8,706 nucleotides of DNA from Candidatus Omnitrophota bacterium (GCA_026387515.1 JAPLLP010000109.1:1-8706), one strand, 5' to 3'; numbered from the stretch's first letter, positions 1 through 7,143 are shown. Numbers and translations: made by a program. Notes: generated by a model not told the origin, from the letters alone.

Positions 1-2
1 AC

Positions 3-1715
3 ATTGGCAGGGAATGGAATTCTTCGCTAAAGGATTTCCAAGGGACAGGCTTTAGGTTTGCTCTGGTTTTTCCGGACATGTATGAAGTGGGGATGAGCAA
101 TCTAGGCGTGCGTATTCTCTACGGGATATTAAATAATATGCAAGACGTGGCCTGCGAGAGATTTTTTTCTCCGGGTTTGGATCTTGAGAATATATTGCGC
201 CAAAACAAATTGCCGATATTTTCCCTTGAGTCGCATAAGGAATTTAAGGATTTTGATATCATTGGTTTTTCCCTGGGCCATGAATTGACATATACCAATG
301 TTCTGAATCTGCTTGAATTAGGAGGTGTACCTCTTAAGGCGTCTTCGCGTGATAAAAGTTTTCCCCTGGTGATCGGCGGAGGTCCGTGTTGCCTTAATCC
401 CGAACCATTGGCTGATTTTTTTGACCTTTTCCTGATCGGAGAGGCTGAGGATGCAATAGTGGAAATAGTGGATGCCTGGCGGGGTATCAAGGAGAGATTC
501 AAAGATGCCGATTTTACAAAAGCCGATGCCTTACTTGAGCTATCGGTCATACCCGGAGTATACGTTCCTTCGTTGTATGAGGTGGAATACCATGATTCCG
601 GAAGCATAAAAGATTTTAGGCCTAAGTCAGGCGGGGTACCGAAAATAATTAAGAAACGATTTATAAAAGATCTGGAAAACGCGTATTTTCCTAAAGATTG
701 GTTGGTGCCTTATATTCAGATAGCCCATGACCGGATCACCATGGAGATTACCCGCGGTTGTCCGAATAGCTGCCGTTTTTGCCAGGCCCGATCCGGTTAT
801 TTTCCCTATCGTATCCGCCGGCCGCAAGGAGTTGTAGATTTGGCCAAGGCCTGTTATAAGGCAAGCGGTTATGAGGAGATAGCCCTGGGGGGGTTATCTG
901 TCAGCGATTATCCGCATATAGCAGAGCTTACCGTTAGCCTGGTTGAATTTTTCAAAGATAAAGGAGTGAGCGTTTCTTTGCCATCCATCAAGCCCAAGGC
1001 AATTCTGGGTGAATTATCCGCGCTGATAGCCACTGTTAAAAAAACCGGGCTTACCTTTGCCCCGGAGGCAGCTACTGAGAGATTGCGCAGCTTGATCTCT
1101 AAGGATTTTGATATGCAAGATTTTTTCCATACCTTGGAGCAGGCCTTTAAGAGCGGTTATCAACACGTTAAGCTTTATTTTATGATCGGGCTGCCTCAGG
1201 AAGAAGATAGAGACCTTGATGCTATCGCGGAATTTTGTTTTACGGTCTCAGGTTTAAAGAAAAATTTTATTGGCGGACCGGCGCAGGTTAATTTGAGCAT
1301 CAATACCCTTATTCCTAAGCCGCACACGCCGCTGCAATGGTTAAGCATGCCCGGCCTGGAAGGGATAAAGGAGAAACAGCTGTATCTAAGAGAGAGGCTA
1401 AAAAAGTCAAGGCGGTTAACTTCAAGTTTTCACAATTACCAGATGAGTTTCCTGGAAGGTGTCTTTTCGCGCGGGGATAGGCGCTTAGGTGAGGTTATTT
1501 TTGGCGCATTCAGCAAGGGCGCGCGCTTTGATGCCTGGGGCGATTATTTTAACTTCGCCAGCTGGCAGGAGGCTTTTAAAGATGCGGGGATAGATCCGGA
1601 TTTTTATCTTAGGGAGCGTTCCACGGATGAGATCCTGCCGTGGGATTTTATAGACACGGGGATTCCCAGGAAGCATCTGGTTGAGGAATTTAATAAACTT
1701 ATTGAGGGAAAATGA
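3..1715 (+). CDS. B12-binding-like radical SAM protein (TIGR03960-like), 5'-truncated by window edge
   Basis: The reading frame is open from base 3, and the residues before the first ATG (78) read IGREWNSSLKDF...FALVFPD, running straight into MYEVGMSNLG. That block is typical of the family's N-terminus, and the ATG at 78 has no ribosome binding site, so the true start lies left of the window. Numbering from Met-78, residues 1 to about 165 form a cobalamin-binding-like domain containing GGGPCCLNPEPLADF. The radical SAM core follows with Cys228-x3-Cys232-x2-Cys235 (RGCPNSCRFCQARSG), which should hold a 4Fe-4S cluster and cleave S-adenosylmethionine, and LTFAPEAATERLR further on. The C-terminal part (RGDRRLGEVI, GARFDAWGDYF, LPWDFIDTGI) matches the family's conserved tail. 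Substrate and pathway are not known to me. A promoter inside its last codons separates it from the pilus genes, so a functional link is not implied. Family assignment is confident, function is not. Confidence 0.9.
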   Translation: MGREWNSSLKDFQGTGFRFALVFPDMYEVGMSNLGVRILYGILNNMQDVACERFFSPGLDLENILRQNKLPIFSLESHKEFKDFDIIGFSLGHELTYTNVLNLLELGGVPLKASSRDKSFPLVIGGGPCCLNPEPLADFFDLFLIGEAEDAIVEIVDAWRGIKERFKDADFTKADALLELSVIPGVYVPSLYEVEYHDSGSIKDFRPKSGGVPKIIKKRFIKDLENAYFPKDWLVPYIQIAHDRITMEITRGCPNSCRFCQARSGYFPYRIRRPQGVVDLAKACYKASGYEEIALGGLSVSDYPHIAELTVSLVEFFKDKGVSVSLPSIKPKAILGELSALIATVKKTGLTFAPEAATERLRSLISKDFDMQDFFHTLEQAFKSGYQHVKLYFMIGLPQEEDRDLDAIAEFCFTVSGLKKNFIGGPAQVNLSINTLIPKPHTPLQWLSMPGLEGIKEKQLYLRERLKKSRRLTSSFHNYQMSFLEGVFSRGDRRLGEVIFGAFSKGARFDAWGDYFNFASWQEAFKDAGIDPDFYLRERSTDEILPWDFIDTGIPRKHLVEEFNKLIEGK

Positions 1716-1730
1716 GTTATGAGGTATAAT
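1702..1730 (+). promoter_or_regulatory. Predicted sigma-70-type promoter of the GGDEF/pilus operon
   Basis: TTGAGG at 1702-1707 (four of six bases of the consensus -35) and a perfect TATAAT at 1725-1730 are separated by 17 nt, the ideal spacing. The -35 box lies inside the last codons of the radical SAM gene and the -10 box just after its stop. The predicted start near 1737 falls five bases before the first hairpin arm at 1742, so the transcript would begin almost directly with RNA structure. It is predicted from sequence only. Confidence 0.6.
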
Positions 1731-1775
1731 TATTTAAAATGGGTGTTCGCCCTGTGGCGATGCCCGGCGCTAAGC

Positions 1776-1856
1776 GAACACCTGGCCCAGATAGGCTACC
1801 CGGCGCATATTTGAATTGCGCCGGTGTCCCCTCGCGGGGAAATTGGGCCAGTGTTC
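1776..1856. repeat. Palindromic element copy A (long-range bulged stem)
   Basis: Left arm 1776-1789 (GAACACCTGGCCCA) pairs with right arm 1844-1856 (TGGGCCAGTGTTC) through 13 base pairs with one bulged C (1781). Its apical part of about 54 nt contains two further hairpins. The arms match those of copy B after pilC: ACACCTGGCCCA against ACACCTCGCCCA, and GGGCCAGTGTTCACT against GGGCGAGTGTGCACT. Within the stem the two copies differ at two pairs, G1784:C1849 versus C8367:G8384 and A1777:T1855 versus C8360:G8390, and both changes keep pairing. The outermost pair G1776:C1856 is not kept in B. Confidence 0.6.
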
Positions 1857-1865
1857 ACTATTGTG

Positions 1866-1872
1866 AAGGAGG
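1866..1872 (+). promoter_or_regulatory. Strong Shine-Dalgarno of the GGDEF gene
   Basis: AAGGAGG lies six bases before the ATG at 1879 and fixes that start. It is the only full Shine-Dalgarno sequence in the cluster: the ATGs at 3268, 3701 and 5410 have none that I can see, and the one at 7143 has only GAGGAA at 2-nt spacing. Downstream genes may therefore depend on translational coupling to upstream ones. Confidence 0.75.
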
Positions 1873-1878
1873 TTAGCT

Positions 1879-3258
1879 ATGCGCAAGAAAACCAAGGATT
1901 TTTCTTTGTCTTCCCGCAGCCTCAAGTATAAGCTAAAGATCGGGTTTTACCTCATGTCGATCTTGCCGCTTCTTGTAAGTATATATCTAGCCTCCAATTA
2001 TATTATCCCGCGTTCTACGGCCAGCCCCGAACTCATTATATTTATGCTTATCAGCGTATTGATCGCCCTGGCGGGTTTTTTCGTCCTGAAGGAGGTCTTT
2101 GACCGCATCATAGCTCTTACCGGCAAGGCAAAGATTATCGCCTCCGGGGATATCACCCAAAGAATTGAAGCAGGCGCCATGGATGAGGTAGGAGACTTGG
2201 GTGACGCCCTTAATAAGCTTGCCGCGCGCATCCGCAGCAATATGGAGGAACTGAAAGTCTACAGCGAAAAGACCACGGAGATAAATATTGAGATACAAAA
2301 ACGGGTGCTGGTGCTTTCCAGTCTCATGCAGATAAGTTCGCTGATCTCTCAGGGCAGGAAGCTAGATGAGATAGCCTGGCTCACCGTGGAAAAATCGTTA
2401 CTCTTGGCAAATTCCGATTGTTCATACCTGTTGTTCAAGGAGGAAGATAGCGACGTTTTCTTCATGAAAATGATCGGTGGCGCTTCTTGTCCAGAGCTTT
2501 TGGAGTTAACCGCGGAATCAACGAGGGGCTTGTTTGATAAGGTGATAAGAAACAATAAGGTTTTAATAGTGGATGAAACCAACCAGGCGCTGCGCAAGGA
2601 TTTTCAGGAAAAATTCAAGTTTAATAATACCTTGGCGCAACCCGTGTTACGTAAAGGTAGGGTTGTTGCCATCTTAGGAGTGGGGAATAATAGGGAGCAA
2701 TTTTCTTACAAGAAAGACGACACCGACCTCCTGGAAGTGTTTGCTAAACAGGTGGCTATCTCCATTGAAAATGAGTATTTAATACGCAAGGTGGAAAGCC
2801 TGGAGATCAGGGATTCTTTGACCGGGCTTTATAATCTTATATTCATCCGTAACCGGCTGGATGAGGAGATCAGGCGCGCAATCGCTTATCACCGGCCTTG
2901 TGCTTTTGTGTTTTTGCATATTGATAATTTCCAGGAGTTCCACAGCAGTTTTGGCCTGATGACCACAGAAAACGCCTTAAAAAAAGCCGCTTCTTTGGTT
3001 CAGGATTCGGTGACTGAGATTGACCGGGTGGGTAGGATAGGGGATAATGCTTTCGCGGTAATTTTACCGGAAAAGAATAAGCGCCAGGCGCTTGATATAG
3101 CGCAACAGATACGCAAGAACCTGGAATTCGGCTTCAGCGAAGAAACCAATCCCGGGAAAAAATTTCTTTTTAGCATCGGCATAAGCGAGAACCCTCTTGA
3201 TGGAGTGACCGCGGATGAATTGATCGCTAATGCTAAACTGTCTTTGGCATCCCAGTAA
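1879..3258 (+). CDS. Membrane HAMP-GAF-GGDEF protein with degenerate, probably inactive GGDEF domain
   Basis: The 459-residue protein has two membrane helices (about 21-43 and 52-70) joined by a very short outside loop, a HAMP linker (about 71-123, with SGDI at 89-92 and MDEVGDL from 101), a coiled stretch, a GAF-type sensor domain (about 145-298) and a C-terminal diguanylate cyclase fold (about 308-459). The fold is clear from DSLTGLYN at 312-319. However, the catalytic signature GGDEF is replaced by GDNAF (388-392), the first metal-binding Asp is His347 (HIDNF), and the inhibitory-site RxxD reads TEID. By family knowledge this should abolish c-di-GMP synthesis and weaken product binding. 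I infer a signalling or scaffold role for the pilus machinery encoded downstream. It is the first gene of the cluster, with its own promoter, leader and strong ribosome binding site; the next gene begins nine bases after its stop. Confidence 0.88.
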   Translation: MRKKTKDFSLSSRSLKYKLKIGFYLMSILPLLVSIYLASNYIIPRSTASPELIIFMLISVLIALAGFFVLKEVFDRIIALTGKAKIIASGDITQRIEAGAMDEVGDLGDALNKLAARIRSNMEELKVYSEKTTEINIEIQKRVLVLSSLMQISSLISQGRKLDEIAWLTVEKSLLLANSDCSYLLFKEEDSDVFFMKMIGGASCPELLELTAESTRGLFDKVIRNNKVLIVDETNQALRKDFQEKFKFNNTLAQPVLRKGRVVAILGVGNNREQFSYKKDDTDLLEVFAKQVAISIENEYLIRKVESLEIRDSLTGLYNLIFIRNRLDEEIRRAIAYHRPCAFVFLHIDNFQEFHSSFGLMTTENALKKAASLVQDSVTEIDRVGRIGDNAFAVILPEKNKRQALDIAQQIRKNLEFGFSEETNPGKKFLFSIGISENPLDGVTADELIANAKLSLASQ

Positions 3259-3267
3259 TATAAAACC

Positions 3268-3694
3268 ATGATTACCAGAAGAATTATTACCAAGCAATTA
3301 GGAGAGCTTTTGATTGGACCAGATGGAGCAGGCGCTTGCCATCCAGAAGGAAAAGGGGGGGCTTATCGGAGAGGTATTGGTAGGGTTGGGATTTGTGAAA
3401 GAGGAGGATGTAGCCCAGGCTCTCACTACCCAGTACGGTTTTCCTTTTCTGCCCTTAGGTAATTACGAGATCAATCCGGAGGTAATCAGCATCATCCCTT
3501 TGCGTGTGGTTAAACAGTACCTGGTCCTGCCTATCGATAAAATCGGCAATAATCTTACGGTAACCATGTCTAATCCGCTTAATGCCCAGGCGATTGAAGA
3601 TATAGAGATGCTTACCAAGTGTTCGATGCAGACTTTCGTCTCTACCTCATCGGACATCAAGAAAGCAATAGAAAAATACTATAAAGACAAATAA
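3268..3694 (+). pseudogene. Stand-alone MshEN (T2SSE N-terminal) domain protein, frameshifted
   Basis: Two overlapping frames make one gene. The first starts at ATG 3268 (MITRRIITKQLGELLI) and loses homology after 3315; the second carries the rest from about 3317 to the stop at 3692-3694 (DQMEQALAIQKEKGG onward, including YEINPEVISIIP and LTVTMSNPLNAQAIEDIEMLT). The paralogous domains of the next two genes read DILINNKLLTPEQL and DILIKSKKLTPDQL, whereas here ELLI meets DQM directly with one base between. About seven codons, or 20 nt net, are missing, which shifts the frame. Restored, the protein would be about 148 residues: both MshEN subdomains without an ATPase. MshEN domains bind c-di-GMP in known pilus ATPases. 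This copy keeps the signature glycines (LGELL; LIGEVLVGLGF) better than its neighbours. It could be a real pseudogene, an assembly error, or still be translated from TTG 3314 as a 126-residue fragment. Confidence 0.75.
3300..3316 (+). promoter_or_regulatory. Possible internal ribosome binding site and TTG start in the broken MshEN gene
   Basis: AGGAGAG (3300-3306) stands seven bases before TTG 3314-3316, which opens the downstream frame of the broken gene. The purine run also encodes Gly-Glu of the original protein, so it may be accidental. If used, it would rescue a protein lacking the first helix of the MshEN domain. Another in-frame candidate is ATG 3323. Confidence 0.3.
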
Positions 3695-3700
3695 CAGGCC

Positions 3701-5404
3701 ATGGCTTCTTTAAAGGATCGACTCACCGATATATTGATCAATAATAAGCTTTTAACCCCCGAACAGCTTGCCCAGGCCCTGGAGGTGCAAAAGCAAAAAG
3801 GGGGTAAGCTTAGCGATATTATTATTGATGCAAAGTTTATCAAGCAGGAAGACCTTATCTTGGCCTTAAGCCAGGGGCTGGGCCTGCCTTTGATAGACCT
3901 TAAACGCCTTAAAATTGATAGCGAGATCACTAGGCTCATTTCCTCCGATATCGCCCGCCACTATCAGATTATTCCTATTTCAAAAATGGGGGATACCATT
4001 ACCCTGGCTATGGCCGATCCTTTGAATATATTCGCTATCGACCATGTGGCAAGTCTGACCGGTTACAAGATAAACCCTATTATTTCTTCCCTGCAGGATA
4101 TCAATCAGGCAGCTGAGTTGGCCTATCCCGATGAAACCGGAGGCATAATTGATGATTTAGTCAAAGAGATGACTTCCGCGTCCATTGAACTGGTAAGAGA
4201 AGAGAAAGAGATCGCTCTCAGTGATCAGGAGCTCGACCGTATCAGCCGGCAGGCGCCGGCAATTAAAATTACTAACATGATTGTCGAGGGGGCGGTCAAG
4301 AAAAAGGCCTCGGATATACTTATTGAGCCTCAAGAGAAAAGTCTGCGCCTGCGCTTGCGCATCGACGGAGTCCTGGAAGAAGAGTCTGCGCCGCCAAAAA
4401 ATATGCATCCACCTATAGTCAGCCGGGTCAAGGTTATGTCGAACCTGAACATATCCGAGCACAGACTTCCTCAGGACGGCCGCTTCAAACTCAAGATCTC
4501 CGGTAACGAAATAGATTTTCGCGTATCCATCCTTCCTTCGAGTTTCGGGGAAAAAGTGGCTATTCGTATCTTGGATAAATCTCAGGCCACGCTGGATATC
4601 GAAAAGCTGGGATTCGGCGAGGCGATAATCTCGGAGCTGAAAAAGGTTTCACTCATGCCGCACGGCATGATCCTTATCTGCGGCCCTACGGGCAGCGGTA
4701 AGACCACTACTTTATATTCTATCTTGAAATTTGTAGATAGCCCGGAGAAAAATATAGTTACGGTTGAGGATCCCGTGGAATACCAGCTGGAGGGTATTAA
4801 TCAGGTTACAGTAAGGACAGACATAGGGTTGACCTTTGGGGGCGCCCTGCGTTCTATATTGCGCCAGGACCCCAACGTAATCATGATCGGAGAGATCCGG
4901 GATTATGAGACTGTGGATATCGCTATTAAAAGCGCCTTAACCGGGCATCTGGTGCTTTCTACTCTGCATACTACTACTGCCGCCGGCGCGATCGTGCGCC
5001 TGGTTAATATGGGAGTTGAACCCTACTTGATAGACTCTTCATTGATCGCGGTGGTTGCCCAGAGGCTTCTACGCAGGGTCTGCAACTATTGTAAAGAAGA
5101 ATACAGCTTAAGCCCTGAAATAGCCAGTTCCCTGGTGCTTGCAGCCGGAAAAAAGTTCTTTAGAGGTAAAGGTTGTCCTAATTGCCTTAATAGCGGCTAT
5201 AACGGCAGGATCGTTATTGCCGAAGTGCTCATTTTGACTCCTAAGGTCAGGGAGCTCATACTTGCCCGGGTCCAGGAGCACATTATAAAACAAGAGGCGC
5301 GTAAAGAAGGGATGCGCACTTTAAGAGAGAATGGCCTGGAACTGGTATATCGGGGGATTACTACAATAGAGGAAGTTTTGCGGGTAACCGCTCCGGATGA
5401 ATAA
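3701..5404 (+). CDS. pilB: PilB/GspE-type assembly ATPase, first copy
   Basis: This is a 567-residue cytoplasmic hexameric ATPase expected to drive pilus or pseudopilus assembly on the PilC platform. Residues 1 to about 145 are an MshEN domain, followed by a charged linker and the N2 and RecA-like C domains. Visible motifs are Walker A GPTGSGKT (328-335), Asp box VEDPVE (355-360), Walker B GEIRD (397-401), His box LTGHLVLSTLHT from 413, and a zinc-type tetracysteine (Cys461, 464, 492, 495). The N-terminal domain and tetracysteine fit extension or secretion ATPases, not the retraction ATPase PilT. The c-di-GMP motifs are eroded: R7-L8-T9 instead of RLG, K16 for Gly, S38 and K45 for the second pair of glycines. 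The usual SDIHIEP reads SDILIEP. The ATG lies six bases after the preceding stop and lacks a Shine-Dalgarno. A type II secretion role (gspE) cannot be excluded. Confidence 0.95.
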   Translation: MASLKDRLTDILINNKLLTPEQLAQALEVQKQKGGKLSDIIIDAKFIKQEDLILALSQGLGLPLIDLKRLKIDSEITRLISSDIARHYQIIPISKMGDTITLAMADPLNIFAIDHVASLTGYKINPIISSLQDINQAAELAYPDETGGIIDDLVKEMTSASIELVREEKEIALSDQELDRISRQAPAIKITNMIVEGAVKKKASDILIEPQEKSLRLRLRIDGVLEEESAPPKNMHPPIVSRVKVMSNLNISEHRLPQDGRFKLKISGNEIDFRVSILPSSFGEKVAIRILDKSQATLDIEKLGFGEAIISELKKVSLMPHGMILICGPTGSGKTTTLYSILKFVDSPEKNIVTVEDPVEYQLEGINQVTVRTDIGLTFGGALRSILRQDPNVIMIGEIRDYETVDIAIKSALTGHLVLSTLHTTTAAGAIVRLVNMGVEPYLIDSSLIAVVAQRLLRRVCNYCKEEYSLSPEIASSLVLAAGKKFFRGKGCPNCLNSGYNGRIVIAEVLILTPKVRELILARVQEHIIKQEARKEGMRTLRENGLELVYRGITTIEEVLRVTAPDE

Positions 5405-5409
5405 TAGAT

Positions 5410-7143
5410 ATGTCAAATCTTAAAGAGAATATAATAGATATATTGATTAAAAGTAAGAAACTCACCCCTGATCAACTGGAAAGTGCCTTGGTCACGCAGA
5501 AACAGAAACATCTTTCCTTGCGCAAGGTACTGGTAGAGAGAGGTATTATGTCCGAGGAGGAGATCCTGGCGCTTTTTTCAGAACAGTTGTTTATACCCGC
5601 GCTACACCTGGGTAAGTATAAATTTGACCCGGAGATCATCAAGTTAATACCCGAGCACCTGGCTAGGCTTTATAGCATTATTCCCCTATCTGTTATAGGT
5701 AAGACTTTAACCGTGGCCATAGCTGACCCGCTTAATATACTTGCCTTAGACGATCTTAAGGTTCTCACCGGTTGTAATATTGATACGGTATTGGGCGCGG
5801 AGAGCGATATCATCCGGGCGATTGAAGAGCAGTATCATAAAGGGTCGAAAGATATGCAGCAGGTTTTGGATGAGGAGACTTCCGCGGATTCCCAAAAAGA
5901 AGATATTGCCGAGTTGGTGCGGGAAGAAGAGATTGAATTGGGCAGCACCTTAAAGGAAAGCGAGAAGGCGCCGATTATCAAACTGGTTGAGCTGATGTTG
6001 GCTCAGGCCTTAAGGGAAAGGGCTTCGGATATACACGTTGAGCCGGAAGAGGATGTTTTACGCATCAGGTATCGTATCGACGGGGTATTGCATGACGTAT
6101 TTAAGATCCCCAAGACAAAACAGAATGCCGTGCTTGCCAGGCTAAAGATTATCGCAAGTCTGGATATTACCGAAAGCCGCGTGCCTCAGGACGGTAGGTT
6201 TAAGGTCAGATTCGAGGGCAGGGAAGTGGATTTTCGAGTCTCTAGCCTCCCTACGACTTTCGGCCAGAAGTTCGTGCTGCGGCTTCTAGACAAGGCCAAT
6301 CTGTCAATTGGATTAGATAAGCTTGGTTTTTCCCAGCAATCGGCGAAGATATTTAAAGACGCGATTGCCAAGCCCTTTGGTATGATTTTAGTGACCGGCC
6401 CTACCGGATCGGGCAAATCTACGACATTGTATTCGGTGCTGAATCAGCTCAATACCCCGGAAAGGAATATTATTACCGTTGAAGATCCGGTAGAATATCA
6501 AATAGAAGGGATTACCCAGATACAGGTCAAGCCGGATATAGGGCTTGATTTTGCGTCAGGGCTGCGTTCGCTTTTGCGGCAGAGTCCGGATGTGATCATG
6601 GTGGGAGAGATCCGCGATTCCGAGACCGCTGATATCGCGGTAAAGGCAGCCCTTACCGGACAGCTTGTTTTTTCCACCCTGCATACCAACGACGCTATTT
6701 CCAGCATTACGCGCCTCATGGATATGGGGGTGGAGCCGTTTTTGGTGGCATCGAGCCTGGTGATGCTCTGCGCCCAGAGGCTCTGCCGGAAATTATGCCT
6801 CAAATGCAGAAAACCTATTGAGGTTCCTCGGGATTATCTTGAAGGCATAGGATTTTATAACTCTTTGGGGAAGACAGCTGCAGAAAAGATAACTTTCTAT
6901 GCGCCTGTAGGATGTAGTTATTGTAATAATACCGGTTTTTATGGTAGAATAGCAATATTAGAAGCGGTGATCATTGATGATTCATTACGCGATATGATCA
7001 TGAAGAAAACTTCGCTCGATGACATAAAGGCTTATGCAATAGCCCATCGCGGAATGATTGTTTTAAGGGACGATGCTTTTTTAAAGGTCAAGGAAGGCCT
7101 CACTACCATTGACGAGGCCCTGCGGGTGACTGCCGAGGAATAA
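5410..7143 (+). CDS. pilB: PilB/GspE-type assembly ATPase, second copy
   Basis: This 577-residue paralog of the preceding gene has the same domain order: MshEN (about 1-146), an acidic linker, N2 (SDIHVEP, RIDGVLHD) and the C domain. Motifs are Walker A GPTGSGKS (330-337), VEDPVE (357-362), GEIRD (399-403), LTGQLVFSTLHTND from 415, and cysteines 463, 466, 502 and 505 for zinc. The first His-box histidine is Gln418; His425 is kept. MshEN motif I has N7-I8-I9 instead of RLG and K16 for Gly; motif II has R38 for Gly but keeps G45, so c-di-GMP binding is doubtful. It starts five bases after the previous stop without a Shine-Dalgarno and overlaps the pilC start by one base (TAATG), suggesting coupled translation. 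All ATPase motifs are intact, so both copies should be active; whether they form mixed hexamers or serve separate machines is not visible here. Confidence 0.95.
   Translation: MSNLKENIIDILIKSKKLTPDQLESALVTQKQKHLSLRKVLVERGIMSEEEILALFSEQLFIPALHLGKYKFDPEIIKLIPEHLARLYSIIPLSVIGKTLTVAIADPLNILALDDLKVLTGCNIDTVLGAESDIIRAIEEQYHKGSKDMQQVLDEETSADSQKEDIAELVREEEIELGSTLKESEKAPIIKLVELMLAQALRERASDIHVEPEEDVLRIRYRIDGVLHDVFKIPKTKQNAVLARLKIIASLDITESRVPQDGRFKVRFEGREVDFRVSSLPTTFGQKFVLRLLDKANLSIGLDKLGFSQQSAKIFKDAIAKPFGMILVTGPTGSGKSTTLYSVLNQLNTPERNIITVEDPVEYQIEGITQIQVKPDIGLDFASGLRSLLRQSPDVIMVGEIRDSETADIAVKAALTGQLVFSTLHTNDAISSITRLMDMGVEPFLVASSLVMLCAQRLCRKLCLKCRKPIEVPRDYLEGIGFYNSLGKTAAEKITFYAPVGCSYCNNTGFYGRIAILEAVIIDDSLRDMIMKKTSLDDIKAYAIAHRGMIVLRDDAFLKVKEGLTTIDEALRVTAEE

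Larger units (their letters stand above)
1737..1878 (+). ncRNA. Structured 5' leader of the GGDEF/pilus operon, unknown class
   Basis: The gap between the radical SAM stop and the GGDEF start is dense in complementary segments. I see a perfect 9-bp stem 1742-1750/1774-1782 (GGTGTTCGC with GCGAACACC), an 8-bp hairpin 1800-1807/1817-1824 (CCGGCGCA with TGCGCCGG), a 5-bp hairpin 1827-1831/1836-1840 (TCCCC-tcgc-GGGGA), and an enclosing stem 1776-1789/1844-1856. The enclosing stem uses the same 1776-1782 strand as the first hairpin, so the two cannot both form. The structure ends ten bases before the Shine-Dalgarno sequence, a position suited to controlling translation. I find no U-tract for an intrinsic terminator and no match to the core motifs of the GEMM-I c-di-GMP riboswitch. 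A related palindrome after pilC means this may instead be a dispersed repeat that happens to sit in a leader. Confidence 0.45.

Noticed and set aside
119..607. Long open frame on the minus strand inside the radical SAM gene
   Set aside because: It lies wholly opposite a gene with clear family motifs, has no recognisable domain, and is low-complexity Ser/Arg-rich, as expected of an antisense shadow.
1742..1856. Integron attC site or CRISPR repeats
   Set aside because: No RYYYAAC/GTTRRRY core pair flanks the palindrome, no integrase or cassette is present, and there are no regularly spaced repeats with unique spacers anywhere in the window.
1737..1878. GEMM-I (c-di-GMP) riboswitch in the leader
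   Set aside because: Attractive from context, but the conserved GEMM-I core segments and tetraloop-receptor arrangement are not present, so only an unknown structured leader is claimed.
3301..3325. Programmed ribosomal frameshift in the MshEN gene
   Set aside because: A shift in the CTTTTG region could join the frames, but about seven conserved residues would still be missing, so a deletion explains the data better than recoding.
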